The notes beneath the pieces are model-generated. The model was not told the DNA's origin, made no database searches, and saw only the letters and a list, made by a program, of their open reading frames with translations. The translations under genes were made by a program, and so were the position numbers. Below, piece after piece: positions 11,863 to 21,240 of a DNA stretch of 64,000 bases (the first letter of the stretch is position 1; every line of letters starts with the position of its first letter). Source of the DNA: Hyaloperonospora brassicae (taxonomy: Eukaryota; Oomycota; Peronosporomycetes; Peronosporales; Peronosporaceae); assembly GCA_947650285.1 (NCBI GenBank), contig CANTFL010000529.1, positions 80,906 through 144,905 on the forward strand. Reading direction: 5' to 3'.

Positions 11863-13083
11863 CTATAGCAGCGCAGGATCTCGATAGATAGACTGCATAT
11901 GTATGTATTGTAGAACGAAAATGGGAATAATAAGAAACGTTGCTTGGCCGACATTCGCTCGTGCGTGCAGTTGCGTCACATTGAGCAGGTGGGACTTGTG
12001 TGGCCCCTAGCAATGTCGACAAATCTAGACCCCGTCTGACTACTCTCGCTAGCTTTTCTGAGTGTGGGAAGCTAAGACAAAATATAAGAGAAGCCATGTC
12101 GGCAGATATCATTCGGATCAGAGGAGGCATCAACAAGGAATTTGGCAACGGTAACTAGCAAAAGCTTCTTACGAATAGCGCTGTGACATGATCGCGCACA
12201 AATGTTGCATCAACTTGCATCCGTTGCTTCTACCGTGACTATAGGTCTCGAGCGGTCTCGAGCGATATAGGTCCCAGCTACAACATGACACTATTCTGCG
12301 ATGTGTCGAAGTTGGGTAGTCCAAGTTTGTTAGACACCGCTATTGTTCAGAGCCATCATCACTGACTGGGCTCGTAGAGACAACACTAGATATATTTTAC
12401 AGTTCGATCGGCACTGACCGATAGTTGTGTGACCTGACGTCAGGAACATGGACGAAACAAGTGGACTCACTCTTCCATTGTGGACATCCCTTGTTCGTAC
12501 CTTCTCTACTTGCACATGCTATCGTGTCCAGGTATAGTTGTGCGCTCGTGGCACACATACGTGTCCTATAGATGATAACACGTATCTGGGTGTGGTCACG
12601 TAAACTATAACCTTTCAGCTATCCTTAGTTAGATATACCTTCATGTGAGTGCTCGCCTCGCGACTCTGACGTCTCAAACACGTAGATAATACGAGCATCC
12701 AGCTTTGTTTACCCAACTGATCGCTATTATGTACTGAGTAAGTACCCCGCAAGCCACTTTCCCTGTCGTCTATGCCATGTCAATCACACCGTCTTGCTAA
12801 GCATTTGCGAACAGCACGATCCTTACGAGTCATTGCGTGCAAAGTGTAAAAATCGCGTTCCCGAGTATCCGACACCTCTACGTCGGTGGGCTTCGATCCC
12901 ATTCAGGTAGCTTTACGCACCAGCAAAATATAGTCAATAAACAAATATCCGATCTCAGTGTTAGATATCGCCTTTGTGTGATCATCGTATGAAACGGGGC
13001 ATTCCTCGCTTGTACTGAAACAGTACAAGATACCTATAATTACAGAGTGTAGTCAGGTGGTGCCTCGGATGTAACGGGGTGAG
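11863..13083. other. intergenic region before the Gypsy element
   Basis: No gene recognised. Frames are short and without domain content. Just before the LTR (13064-13083) a second TGTAACGGGGTGAG-like sequence is seen, close to the sequence that precedes the 3' LTR, so the element may sit against an older family member. Confidence 0.55.
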
Positions 13084-13526
13084 TGTAACGGGGTAGCACG
13101 TTACGTGATATTGTCATTAAGGCTAAAATGACAATAAAGAATATTACGATGAATATTCTTTCAACAATATCACAGAGAATGATGATATTGTTGAAGATGA
13201 TCGAAGGGTCTACTCATTGGTTGATATCGCGATGATATCAACCCACCAATCGCTGCTAGACGCGCGCAATGGGTGGTGAGTAGACGTCACCATACATTTA
13301 GTTACATTAGTATAATTAAGTCAGGACAAACAGAGATACAAGAGTTATAGGACTTAATTATATTAATAACAATTTTACTTTCTCTACGACTAGAGTCTTT
13401 CACCTTAGTCGTTCTACCTTCCTCTGTGTAGTTCTACACCTAGTTGAGCACTGACTATCACTACAGTCAAAGGATAGTAAAATCCGTACTGGTTGACCGG
13501 TACGTAGTTGTCGGTGCCCCGTTACA
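13084..13526 (+). repeat. 5' LTR of Gypsy copy 1
   Basis: 443 bp, beginning TGTAACGGGG and ending CCCCGTTACA, a perfect 10-bp terminal inverted repeat with the canonical TG..CA ends. It matches 20339-20781 except for about six substitutions. Inside it, 13245-13278 is a core conserved in a divergent LTR at about 20968-20998. Confidence 0.95.
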
Positions 13527-13528
13527 CC

Positions 13529-13546
13529 TGGTAGCACTTTGTAGTC
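13529..13546 (+). other. putative primer-binding site of Gypsy copy 1
   Basis: TGGTAGCACTTTGTAG starts two bases after the LTR end, the normal place for a tRNA primer-binding site, and begins with the TGG that pairs with a tRNA CCA end. I cannot name the tRNA. The first 13 bases after the LTR also follow the 3' LTR. Confidence 0.5.
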
Positions 13547-13569
13547 CGTCCAAGGACCACACTCCCAAC

Positions 13570-14681
13570 ATGAACATGTTGGACGAAGTCGAAGGCTTCC
13601 GATTTCACGGAACCCGTGAAAGCTACTCCCATTTGAGCGATATCGAATGGAGTGCAATCGAACGAATGAGTTCGACCCTTGGCGAAGAGACTATCTGGGC
13701 CATGCTATCCACAAGGGATAGAGACCAGCAGCATTCCATTCTTAGCAAGTTCTTGCAACGAGAACTTAGTGAGTCTCGAGCGCATGTGACCTTGTTATAA
13801 CAACAAGATCACTAGCGGAACGAAGAACTGAGGCAGTCTCAGTCCGCGCAGTCGACACGGGAGCGTCGACCGGGGTCTCTAAAGCCAGAGATCTCCAAGT
13901 ATCAGGGAGTCGAGGACGACTCCCTGATGAGATGGTTCGTCGAAGTCGACGATGCCATCGAGACCCGTCGCATGGACGATGAGCGAATGCAATCTGCATT
14001 CGATCAGTCGAACTTGGCAGGGGACGCCAGGAATTGGTCTCTGAATCTCAAGTTACACGACCCGAACGTGTTCGAGTCGTTAGACGTCTTGCCCTGCTCA
14101 GCGAGACGTTTGAGCCGCCAAGAGCAGAGTTCAGGACACTATCTGAACTCCTTGGAATCAAACAGGGTAAGCGTAAGGTTCACGCTTACGCTCAGCACGT
14201 ACGCTACCTTGCAAGCTGCATGGTAGTGAACCCAGTGAGTGAACTTGTGTTGATCACGATATTCAATCAAGGGCTGTCCGATGGTCCCGTCAGGGACCAC
14301 CTGTTTCGCGGAGAGCTAAAGACGCTCTCTAAAGCAATCTTCGCTGCAGAGCAGGAAGACTATATTGTGAGACAGGCTCAAACTACGCTGACCCCTTTTC
14401 GTCCGCATAGACGATCAGCGGTCGGAGGTCCAGAGCCAATGGACCTCTGGAATGTCGAGGGCGAGAAACCACGCCCTGCGAACGACAAGCAATCGATGAG
14501 ATGCCATCGCTGTCATAAACTGGGACACTACGCATATGAATGCAGTATCCCCCGCTCAGCACCGCGAGGTGCTGAGCGCAGTATTCACCCGCCAGTAAGA
14601 AGAACTGGAGGGCGAGGGTCCGATTCTGTTGCGAAGCCGCAACAGCGAGACCAACCATCAAAATATGGTCGGGGTCAGTAG
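13570..14681 (+). pseudogene. gag of Gypsy copy 1 (broken)
   Basis: The gag frame starts at MNMLDEVEGF (13570) and is cut by stops at 13798 and about 13813, with at least one frame change near 14085. The main retained part includes the capsid-like region (about 13930-14390) and a CCHC zinc knuckle, CHRCHKLGHYAYEC (about 14502-14543), which binds RNA in the Gag particle. The reverse copy at 62690-63837 carries glutamine codons at the two stop positions, so these stops are secondary. The product would form the cytoplasmic particle in which reverse transcription occurs. Confidence 0.88.
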
Positions 14682-14731
14682 GGGCGGAGCGCCCTACTGA
14701 TCCAGCAACATCAAGAGAATTTGTAAATATC

Positions 14732-15217
14732 TTGACGAAGGTTGCTACCGACACGCAGTCCCTGTGTGTCTCTGCACTTGGTGATGAGGTGTCTCTCATC
14801 ACCTTGATATGGGAAGTGACAAAGGACTTGTCACTTCGCGCCCTAGTTGACTGTGGGACGTCGAACACTTTTGTTCGTCGCCAGTCGCTAGAGGCTGGAA
14901 GAATCAACTTCGTGGAGCGGGAGATCCTTCCAACGATAATGACGGTGCGCCTAGCGACAGGCGCATCGATCACTGTGAAGAAACTTGTAGTCGTAATCCA
15001 CTACACGTTAAAAGATGAACAGTACGATGATGATTTCATTGTACTCGACCTGGATGACAAGTTTGATATCATCCTATGGCTACCTTGGCTCAGGAGATAC
15101 GAGCCAAGGGTGAGCTGGCAGCATCGATTAGTTACGATACCTGCTACTTGTTCCTCAGATGACGATCTGAAGAATGTCTTGGAACGCCCACATTTACGTG
15201 GGTGTACTACGAGATAG
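14732..15217 (+). pseudogene. aspartic protease region of Gypsy copy 1
   Basis: The motif ALVDCGTSNTFV (around 14840-14875) is a variant of the retropepsin D-[ST]-G active site, with Cys in place of Thr/Ser; the reverse copy reads DCGASNNFV. This variant is known in a group of Gypsy elements. The region continues to FDIILWLPWLRRYEP, matching the conserved flap and second core of the fold, and ends at a stop (15215-15217). The protease would process the Gag-Pol polyprotein. Confidence 0.85.
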
Positions 15218-15289
15218 TGAGATGGCCTCACTCGTGGTACGGTCGTTAGCACGACTGTACACGAACACAATGTAATTGATCACTACATT

Positions 15290-17293
15290 GTGGAGAAAGC
15301 TCTCCTGGACCCTGTGGATGTGAATTCTCAGGAAGTAATCGAGACATTGAATGTCTTGGTTAATGATGGATCAAGCGTAGGCGCTTACGCGCTTATTCTG
15401 GTTGTACCCCCGAAACTAACTTCGGAGATAATTCAATTGCCGACGCTAGAACCGAAACGGTTCTTGCGTGATCTGCTCAGTGGCAAAGTCAAGCAGATCT
15501 GCATACTTGTCACAGAGGATGAGTATGTGATCGACATTCGGTCGGCAACAGTATTTGCTGAGAACGAACGGGTTCTCAGCAGCTCATCGATGGACGAAAG
15601 TGTCCTCGATGAGAAGACTCGGATTGGGCGTTACACGTCTCAATCCTGGGGGTCACTTCGGGCAAATCCTTTGTAGAGGGATTTGATCAAATTCAAGGAC
15701 GTATTCCCTGAATCCGTACCTTGCGAGTTGCCTAAGGACAAAGGCACTTGAAACGGGACCGAGCTCGAACCCGGGTCGAAGTATTGTGTCAAGAAGCAGT
15801 GGCCATTGCCTCGTGAACAAGTACTAGCGATCGACAAGTTCTTTGCCGATCGCTTAGTAGCGGGGCATGTGAGGAAATCAACATCCCCTCACAGCTCTCC
15901 TACCCTCTGTGTGCGAAAAGACACAGGAGGATGGCGGATAGTGCACGCGTTCAACAAGTTGAATGCTGCAACGGTACCGGCTCAGACGCCGATACCGAGG
16001 AAGGACGTAATCATAGATGGTATGTCCAACAGTACCATCTTTTCGTCCATGGATCTGATGGATAGGTTCTATCAGATCCTCATGCGTGAACGGGACATAC
16101 CGTACACAGCAGTGAGCACCCCCAGCGGTATGCTGCGGGAGTGGCTATTGATGCCACAGGGGCTGAGTAATGCCCCTGCAACATTTAACAGATGTGTCAC
16201 AAATCTGTTGAGACCGGTGCGATATTTCGCACCGAGTTACTTTGACGATTTGTTCGTCCGTAGCCGGGATATGGACGGAAAGACGGACATTGAGGTTCAT
16301 AGAACTCATGTTCGTTAAGTCCTTCAACTTATGCGCAAGCATAAGATGTATGCCAATCTTAAGAAGTGTATATTAGCGGCAAGCGAAATACCACTTCTTG
16401 GGTGCATCGTGGGTAAACACGGCGTATGCCCTGATCCCGAAAAGATCAAGGCGATCAACGACTGGCCAGTGCCTGTCGATGTCAAGGTACTTCGTAAGTT
16501 CCTTGGCTTAGCGGCGTACTTACACAAGTGCTCGCGCTATTACGCCGCGATGACTGTTTGTCTTTCTTGCTTGCTCAAGAAAGGTGTGAAGTGGTCATGG
16601 AACACTGACTTTCAGCGTTGTTTTAAATGCATCAATAAAAGTTTGATGCAATCGCCCGTCTTGGCGATTGCAGATCAGGACAGACCTTTTCATGTGGTCT
16701 GTGACGCCAGCGATTTTGCTATCAGCTGTGCGTTGATGCAGTATGACACAGACGGCGCAGAGCGCGTCGTCTGCAATCAATCGCGTCAGCTGCAAGCAGC
16801 TGAGCGCAATTACCCAGTGTATGACAAGAAACTCCTTGCCATGAAGTACGCACTGGCTCAGTTCCGCGTCCATCTCCTCGGAGATAGACCGTTCATCGTA
16901 TATACGGACCATGCGTCACTACGCACGGCCGTAAACAGTCCACACCTCTCGCAACGAATAGCGAGGTGGCTGCCTTTCTTCGCGGATTGTAACTTCTCCG
17001 TGGAGTATAAGCCAGGACGACTTAACGTCGTCGCTGATGCGCTATCACGTCGACCCGATTTCGAGCCAACAACACGCGCAAACAGTGAGACCTTGCCCAC
17101 TGTTGCGGCACTGTCAGTCAGTGTGTCGTCGTCGCCTTTACTCGATGACGTGAGGAAGGCATACGCAGGAGATACAGTTCTACTTCGTTTGATGGGTCAC
17201 CTCGCGAACCCATCCCGGAAGACCTTGTCGAATTTAACGGCTCTGTACCGTTCCTATTTGAATCGGTATACGACTCGCAATGGCCTGCTGTAA
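15290..17293 (+). pseudogene. reverse transcriptase and RNase H of Gypsy copy 1 (broken)
   Basis: A linker (15290-15676) is followed after a frame break by the RT core from 15806: STPHSSPTLCVRK-like finger, FSSMDLMDRFYQI, LMPQGLSNAPATFNR and the catalytic YFDDL at 16238-16252, which is intact. A stop at 16316-16318 splits it from the thumb and connection (MYANLKKC, LLGCIVGKHGV). RNase H follows with VVCDASDFAISCALMQ, YPVYDKKLLAMKYAL and YTDHASL, ending in VADALSRR. Another stop lies at 17291-17293. These domains copy the genomic RNA into DNA and remove the RNA strand. As the frame stands, only separate pieces could be made. Confidence 0.93.
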
Positions 17294-17347
17294 TACACAG
17301 CAGTTGCCGACGATACACCTCGTGTCGTCGTTCCCGATCATGATGAA

Positions 17348-18313
17348 TTGCGTTTAAGCATCATGTTCGAATGTCACGATGCGCCCTCAGGCGGACATCG
17401 TGGCAGAGAAAAGACCTACCCTACGGTAAGTCGTAATTTTCACTGGCCCCGCCAGTATCAGTTAGTGCGCAAGTACATTCGTTCTTGCGAAGTCTGTCAA
17501 AGGGTGAAGCCTAGCTCTTCATCCCGTGCTCCACTACAACCTCTGCCGGTCCCGGCAGAGTGTTAGGAGTTCGTTTCCATGGATTTTGTCTTCGGTTTCC
17601 CCGAAGACTCTCACAAGAATAATGATATCCTTGTCTTTGTGGATCGTTTCAGCAAGATGGTAAAATTTGATGCAGTCTCTCAATCGATCACTGCACACGG
17701 CTGTGCGCGTGTCTTCATCGACACAGTGTTCGACTTCACGGATTACCCCGTGAACTCGTGTCCGACCGTGACCCTCGGTTCACGGCGGCGTTTTGGCAAT
17801 CCGTGTTCCGTTCACTCGGAACACGATTAAAGATGTCCGCATCTGACCATTCCGAAACAGATGGTCAGACGAAACGTGCAAATCGTGTCCTCGAAGAGAT
17901 TCTTCGAGAATACGTCCACTCCTTTTCACATTGTAATGAGTTCTTGCCGATGGTTGAGTTTGCCATCAACAACTCTGTGCATGCGTCCACAACGCATACA
18001 CTGTTCTTCGTGAATGGCTTGCGCCACCCACTTATTCCCGCCCATATACAGCGTGACTCTGGGTTTAGGGGTGGTAGGGACTCGCTCAAGAAAAAACCGT
18101 TTTGGCTCTTGCTCATAACGTATCATAGCACATGCCGATACGTTCGATGTCGATGTCGATCAAGTCGACATCGAAGAAGTTGATCTTAGCAGTAGCCATG
18201 ACGCTGCTGCTACTTCAGACAATGATGACAATGCTGGTATATTCAGCATCGTCAACGATTATCCCAGCGAGGAAGAAGACAACCTCGCTGAAGAAGAGAA
18301 GAATCTTTTAGCA
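17348..18313 (+). pseudogene. integrase of Gypsy copy 1 (broken)
   Basis: The HHCC zinc module is seen in HDAPSGGHRGREKT and CEVCQRVKP (17370-17520). A stop at 17564-17566 (tag, TGG in the reverse copy) interrupts the link to the catalytic core, which begins MDFVFGFPEDSHKNNDILVF with the first catalytic Asp. A frameshift near 17755 and a stop at 17828-17830 separate it from HSETDGQTKRANRVLEE, which holds the last acidic residue. The integrase would insert the cDNA into the genome. The region ends in an acidic linker rich in Asp and Glu. Confidence 0.88.
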
Positions 18314-19262
18314 GTGCGCACGAAGCGCACTGAAAAACAAAACGACGAGTCAGCAGAGAACTTCTTGCTGACTCGAGAGGCGGTAGTCCGTTTCGTTCAG
18401 GACTACATCGCAAATGCGGTAAACCGCCAGAAACGGAACGCAGACAAAAATGGAAGAGCAAATTTTGTTTCATTTAAGGTTAACGACCTAACACTACTGT
18501 CTACGGTAAACTTACCTGGACATGTAGTAACTAATGTCGTCAGTAGTAAACTACTGACGAAATACATTGGTCCCTTTCTTGTGTTGCGCCGCAAGGGCAA
18601 TGCATACATGATTGAGTTGCCTCGCAGGATGCGCACGCATCCTAAGTTTTATGTTGGTCGTCTCCGCCAGTAATATCAGTACGAGGCCTCTTGCGAGAAC
18701 GAAGCCAGCCGGCACGCTCAAAAATCCCCAACAGATTCTTGTGATCACGAACCAAACACTGAAGTTGGTCCTTCAGCGACGCGGTCTCGCGACGAGCCGC
18801 CTCTAGCTCGTCGCGCAAACGATGCTTCTCGCGTTCTCTCTCAAGTTGAAAGAACGCGAAACCCGATCGGTCCTTCCACCGATCGGTACGGAGACGTCGT
18901 ACGGTCGCCTGCATGTCGTACCGACGATCGTATTTGTGATCGACGTCCGCCCTCAACTCGGTCAGGTAACGCCAATGGTTACCCAAAGTCTCCTGCAGGC
19001 CCGGCGGTTCAGCCGGACCTTTTCTTTCCACCGCCACCGGAACCACTGGTGGATTCTCACGGTGGTCGACGCTTTCACGTGGGGGCGTATCTTGAGCCAC
19101 CGCGTGAAGAATGGGGAGCGGACAAGTTACCTTGTCCGCTGGCGTGGGTACACACCATCGTATGACAGCTGGGAACCTCGATCCCAGCTTAAGGCTGACG
19201 TTGAAGGTCTCGTGCACCAGTATGACGAGACTCATCCGATTGGACCGAGGGACCATCGGTAA
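18314..19262 (+). pseudogene. integrase C-terminal region and chromodomain of Gypsy copy 1
   Basis: The GPY/F-type module appears as KYIGPFLVLRRKGNAYMIEL (about 18558-18618), followed by a stop at 18671-18673 and a proline-rich linker. After one frame change near 19075, RILSHRVKNGERTSYLVRW followed by RGYTPSYDSWEP (about 19090-19185) is a chromodomain, with the aromatic and acidic residues that form the histone-tail cage region. Such domains direct integration to methylated chromatin. The open frame ends at 19260-19262. All of this part overlaps the antisense frame on the other strand. Confidence 0.88.
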
Positions 19263-20207
19263 ATACGCGCTTTTGGCGCTTGTAGACGGATTGCAAGTTT
19301 GCAATCGCGTCCCGAATCTCAGCCGAGATGTGTGCCCTTCCCCACGGCGAACCTGGGGAATACACGTCCCTATGTGCAAGTTGCGAGTTGTCAACACAAC
19401 TCGCACAAGGATCTTCCCAAGTGAGGCAAGTAATGTCTGCCTCACTCGACAAACGATGCAACCGGTACCTTGAACCGGTTGGCGTTCGCTTCTCAAACTT
19501 GATGCGTACCGCTTCAAGTTTTTGAAGCCATCCTTCTCGTCCAAAATTCTTAACATTTTGGACGAACGCGTTCCGCGCCGCCAAAATCGATGCCTTGTCA
19601 CTTCTAGGTTGCAATTATACCATCGATGCTTGATGAAAGCATCTAGATAATAGTATTCTTCAGCGCGAAAGTTCTTCGCGCTGGAACTCAAGCCGTCAAG
19701 CTCACTTGCATCGAATAAAGGTATTCGATGGTGTTGACTTGTCTCGTGAGACAAGCTATTGATGAGCTGTTCAGGCAAACGCCACGGCTTTAGCTCATAA
19801 CACTTTGAAGTGGTATCTTTGCCGGTACCACGGTTGTCAGTATGACGACGGCTCGCACCATCGTCGAATCGCGGTGAAGAGTAATCGTACTTATCACCAT
19901 ATTCATCATCACTGCCGAACAGACTGTGAAACATGTCGCAAGTCCGTTTGTTCGGCAGATCTCTTGATGAACGGGGCACCGCAGGTGAACGCGATGCCTC
20001 TAAATGCTTTTCCGAGTCAGACACTTCTGACTCGCCAGAGTAGCTGACACCTAACTCGGGGTCACTGTGTGCATGAGGTGTGATACCACATGCTCCTGCA
20101 GCAACACCTTCTGCAGGCTGAGAACGAGCAGCAGACGACGAGTTGTCTGCCGCAGAGGCGGGCGCATCAATAGGCTGTGTCGTCTTTGAGTCACCCCGAA
20201 TCGACAT
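18642..20207 (-). CDS. intact antisense ORF in the 3' part of the Gypsy element, function unknown
   Basis: A 521-codon frame runs opposite to gag-pol from ATG at 20207 to a stop at 18642. The first 315 residues lie between the end of pol and the 3' LTR; the rest overlaps the chromodomain and linker. The N-terminal part is Ser/Asp/Glu-rich (YSGESEVSDSEK, LFGSDDEYGDKYDY) with the motif SHETSQHHRIPLFD; the C-terminal part has a charged, probably coiled-coil stretch (FQLEREREKHRLRDELEAAR) and a basic end (KRPRTDITGG). The reverse family member keeps the start context and the same motifs at 50106-51720, with stops. No known family is recognised. Additional antisense ORFs are known in some plant Gypsy elements; whether this is expressed is not known. 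Confidence 0.55.
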   Translation of the reverse strand: MSIRGDSKTTQPIDAPASAADNSSSAARSQPAEGVAAGACGITPHAHSDPELGVSYSGESEVSDSEKHLEASRSPAVPRSSRDLPNKRTCDMFHSLFGSDDEYGDKYDYSSPRFDDGASRRHTDNRGTGKDTTSKCYELKPWRLPEQLINSLSHETSQHHRIPLFDASELDGLSSSAKNFRAEEYYYLDAFIKHRWYNCNLEVTRHRFWRRGTRSSKMLRILDEKDGFKNLKRYASSLRSERQPVQGTGCIVCRVRQTLLASLGKILVRVVLTTRNLHIGTCIPQVRRGEGHTSRLRFGTRLQTCNPSTSAKSAYLPMVPRSNRMSLVILVHETFNVSLKLGSRFPAVIRWCVPTPADKVTCPLPILHAVAQDTPPRESVDHRENPPVVPVAVERKGPAEPPGLQETLGNHWRYLTELRADVDHKYDRRYDMQATVRRLRTDRWKDRSGFAFFQLEREREKHRLRDELEAARRETASLKDQLQCLVRDHKNLLGIFERAGWLRSRKRPRTDITGGDDQHKT

Positions 20208-20324
20208 GTTAACTATGCGAGACAAAGTCAGACTGAATGAATCTGACCAACAAGTTCTTCCCGTCCCGTTGGTATCCGGCGGGTGGTCACAAAAGTTTCG
20301 ATAGTCACACGGTGACTATCAGTT

Positions 20325-20338
20325 AAGGGAGGGGTGAG
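20325..20338 (+). other. polypurine tract of Gypsy copy 1
   Basis: AAGGGAGGGGTGAG lies directly before the 3' LTR and would prime plus-strand synthesis. The reverse copy has the matching AAGGAGGGGGTGA before its own LTR start (complement of 49975-49988), which fixes the LTR boundary. Confidence 0.85.
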
Positions 20339-20781
20339 TGTAACGGGGTAGCACGTTACATGATATTGTCATTAAGGATAAAATGACAATAAAGAATATT
20401 ACGATGAATATTCTTTCAACAATATCACAGAGCATGATGATGTTGTTGAAGATGATCGAAGGGTCTACTCATTGGTTGATATCGCGATGATATCAACCCA
20501 CCAATCGCTGCTAGACGCGCGCAATGGGTGGTGAGTAGACGTCACCATACATTTAGTTACATTAGTATAATTAAGTCAGGACAAACAGAGATACAAGAGT
20601 TATAGGACTTAATTATATTAATAACAATTTTACTTTCTCTACGACTAGAGTCTTTCACCTTAGTCGTTCTACCTTCCTCTGTGTAGTTCTACACCTAGCT
20701 GGGCACTGACTATCACTACAGTCAAAGGATAGTAAAATCCGTACTGGTTGACCGGTACGTAGTTGTCGGTGCCCCGTTACA
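20339..20781 (+). repeat. 3' LTR of Gypsy copy 1
   Basis: 443 bp with the same ends as the 5' LTR. It is followed by CCTGGTAGCACTT, the same 13 bases that follow the 5' LTR, rather than a target duplication. Confidence 0.95.
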
Positions 20782-21240
20782 CCTGGTAGCACTTACATTA
20801 AATTTGACGCGAATGTATCAATTTTTGAATATAATCTATATAGATTATATTCAATCAATATCACTCGAGAAGGGGTGATGTTGGCGGAATATTTTTCCCG
20901 ATGGTAATATTCTTGGCTAATCCACTTATTAGGTGATGTAGCATCTACATCAAATAAAGTAACTACCAATCGCTGCTGGACGCGCGCAATGGGTGGTGGG
21001 CAAGAAACCCACATAGGAGATTGTAGATTAATTTAGTTAGATCAAGACAAATAAGGTTTATTAATGAAACTTAACTTTATTGAATACAGTTCTACTTTTT
21101 ACCTTAGACAAAGCTTTCGAGTTCTGTTTCTTTCATCGTGTTTCCTCACGCCACGTGTACGTAACGTCGGGAGCACGCAGCCTTGCGTTCAGTCAACACA
21201 AGGCCTTTTCTGTCATCTGGTAAGAGCGTGCCCCCTTACA
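20782..21240 (+). repeat. divergent, older LTR of the same Gypsy family
   Basis: Directly after the young 3' LTR comes sequence that aligns with it loosely: TAGCAC near the start, the core CAATCGCTGCTGGACGCGCG and CAATGGGTGGTGGG (about 20968-21000), the AT-rich stretch with AGACAAATAAGG, and an end reading GTGCCCCCTTACA (about 21228-21240). Similarity is high only in the core, so it is clearly older. The young element appears to abut it. Confidence 0.65.

Larger units (their letters stand above)
13084..20781 (+). mobile_element. Ty3/Gypsy chromodomain-type LTR retrotransposon, copy 1
   Basis: The element is 7.7 kb: 5' LTR, gag with zinc knuckle, aspartic protease, reverse transcriptase-RNase H, integrase, chromodomain, polypurine tract and 3' LTR. 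The order protease-RT-RNase H-integrase defines Ty3/Gypsy, and the chromodomain places it with the chromoviruses. The LTRs are the same length and differ at six positions by eye, so insertion was recent, yet gag-pol carries several stops and shifts. An antisense frame of 521 codons near the 3' end is intact. No clean target duplication is visible; the flanks instead resemble family sequence on both sides. Confidence 0.95.

Noticed and set aside
13798..17566. RIP-like CpA-to-TpA pattern among the stops of Gypsy copy 1 (CAA/CAG to TAA/TAG, TGG to TAG compared with copy 2)
   Set aside because: Transitions that create stops from CAA, CAG and TGG always look like this, so the sample is biased; some other stops are transversions. 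Dinucleotide indices over whole elements would be needed.
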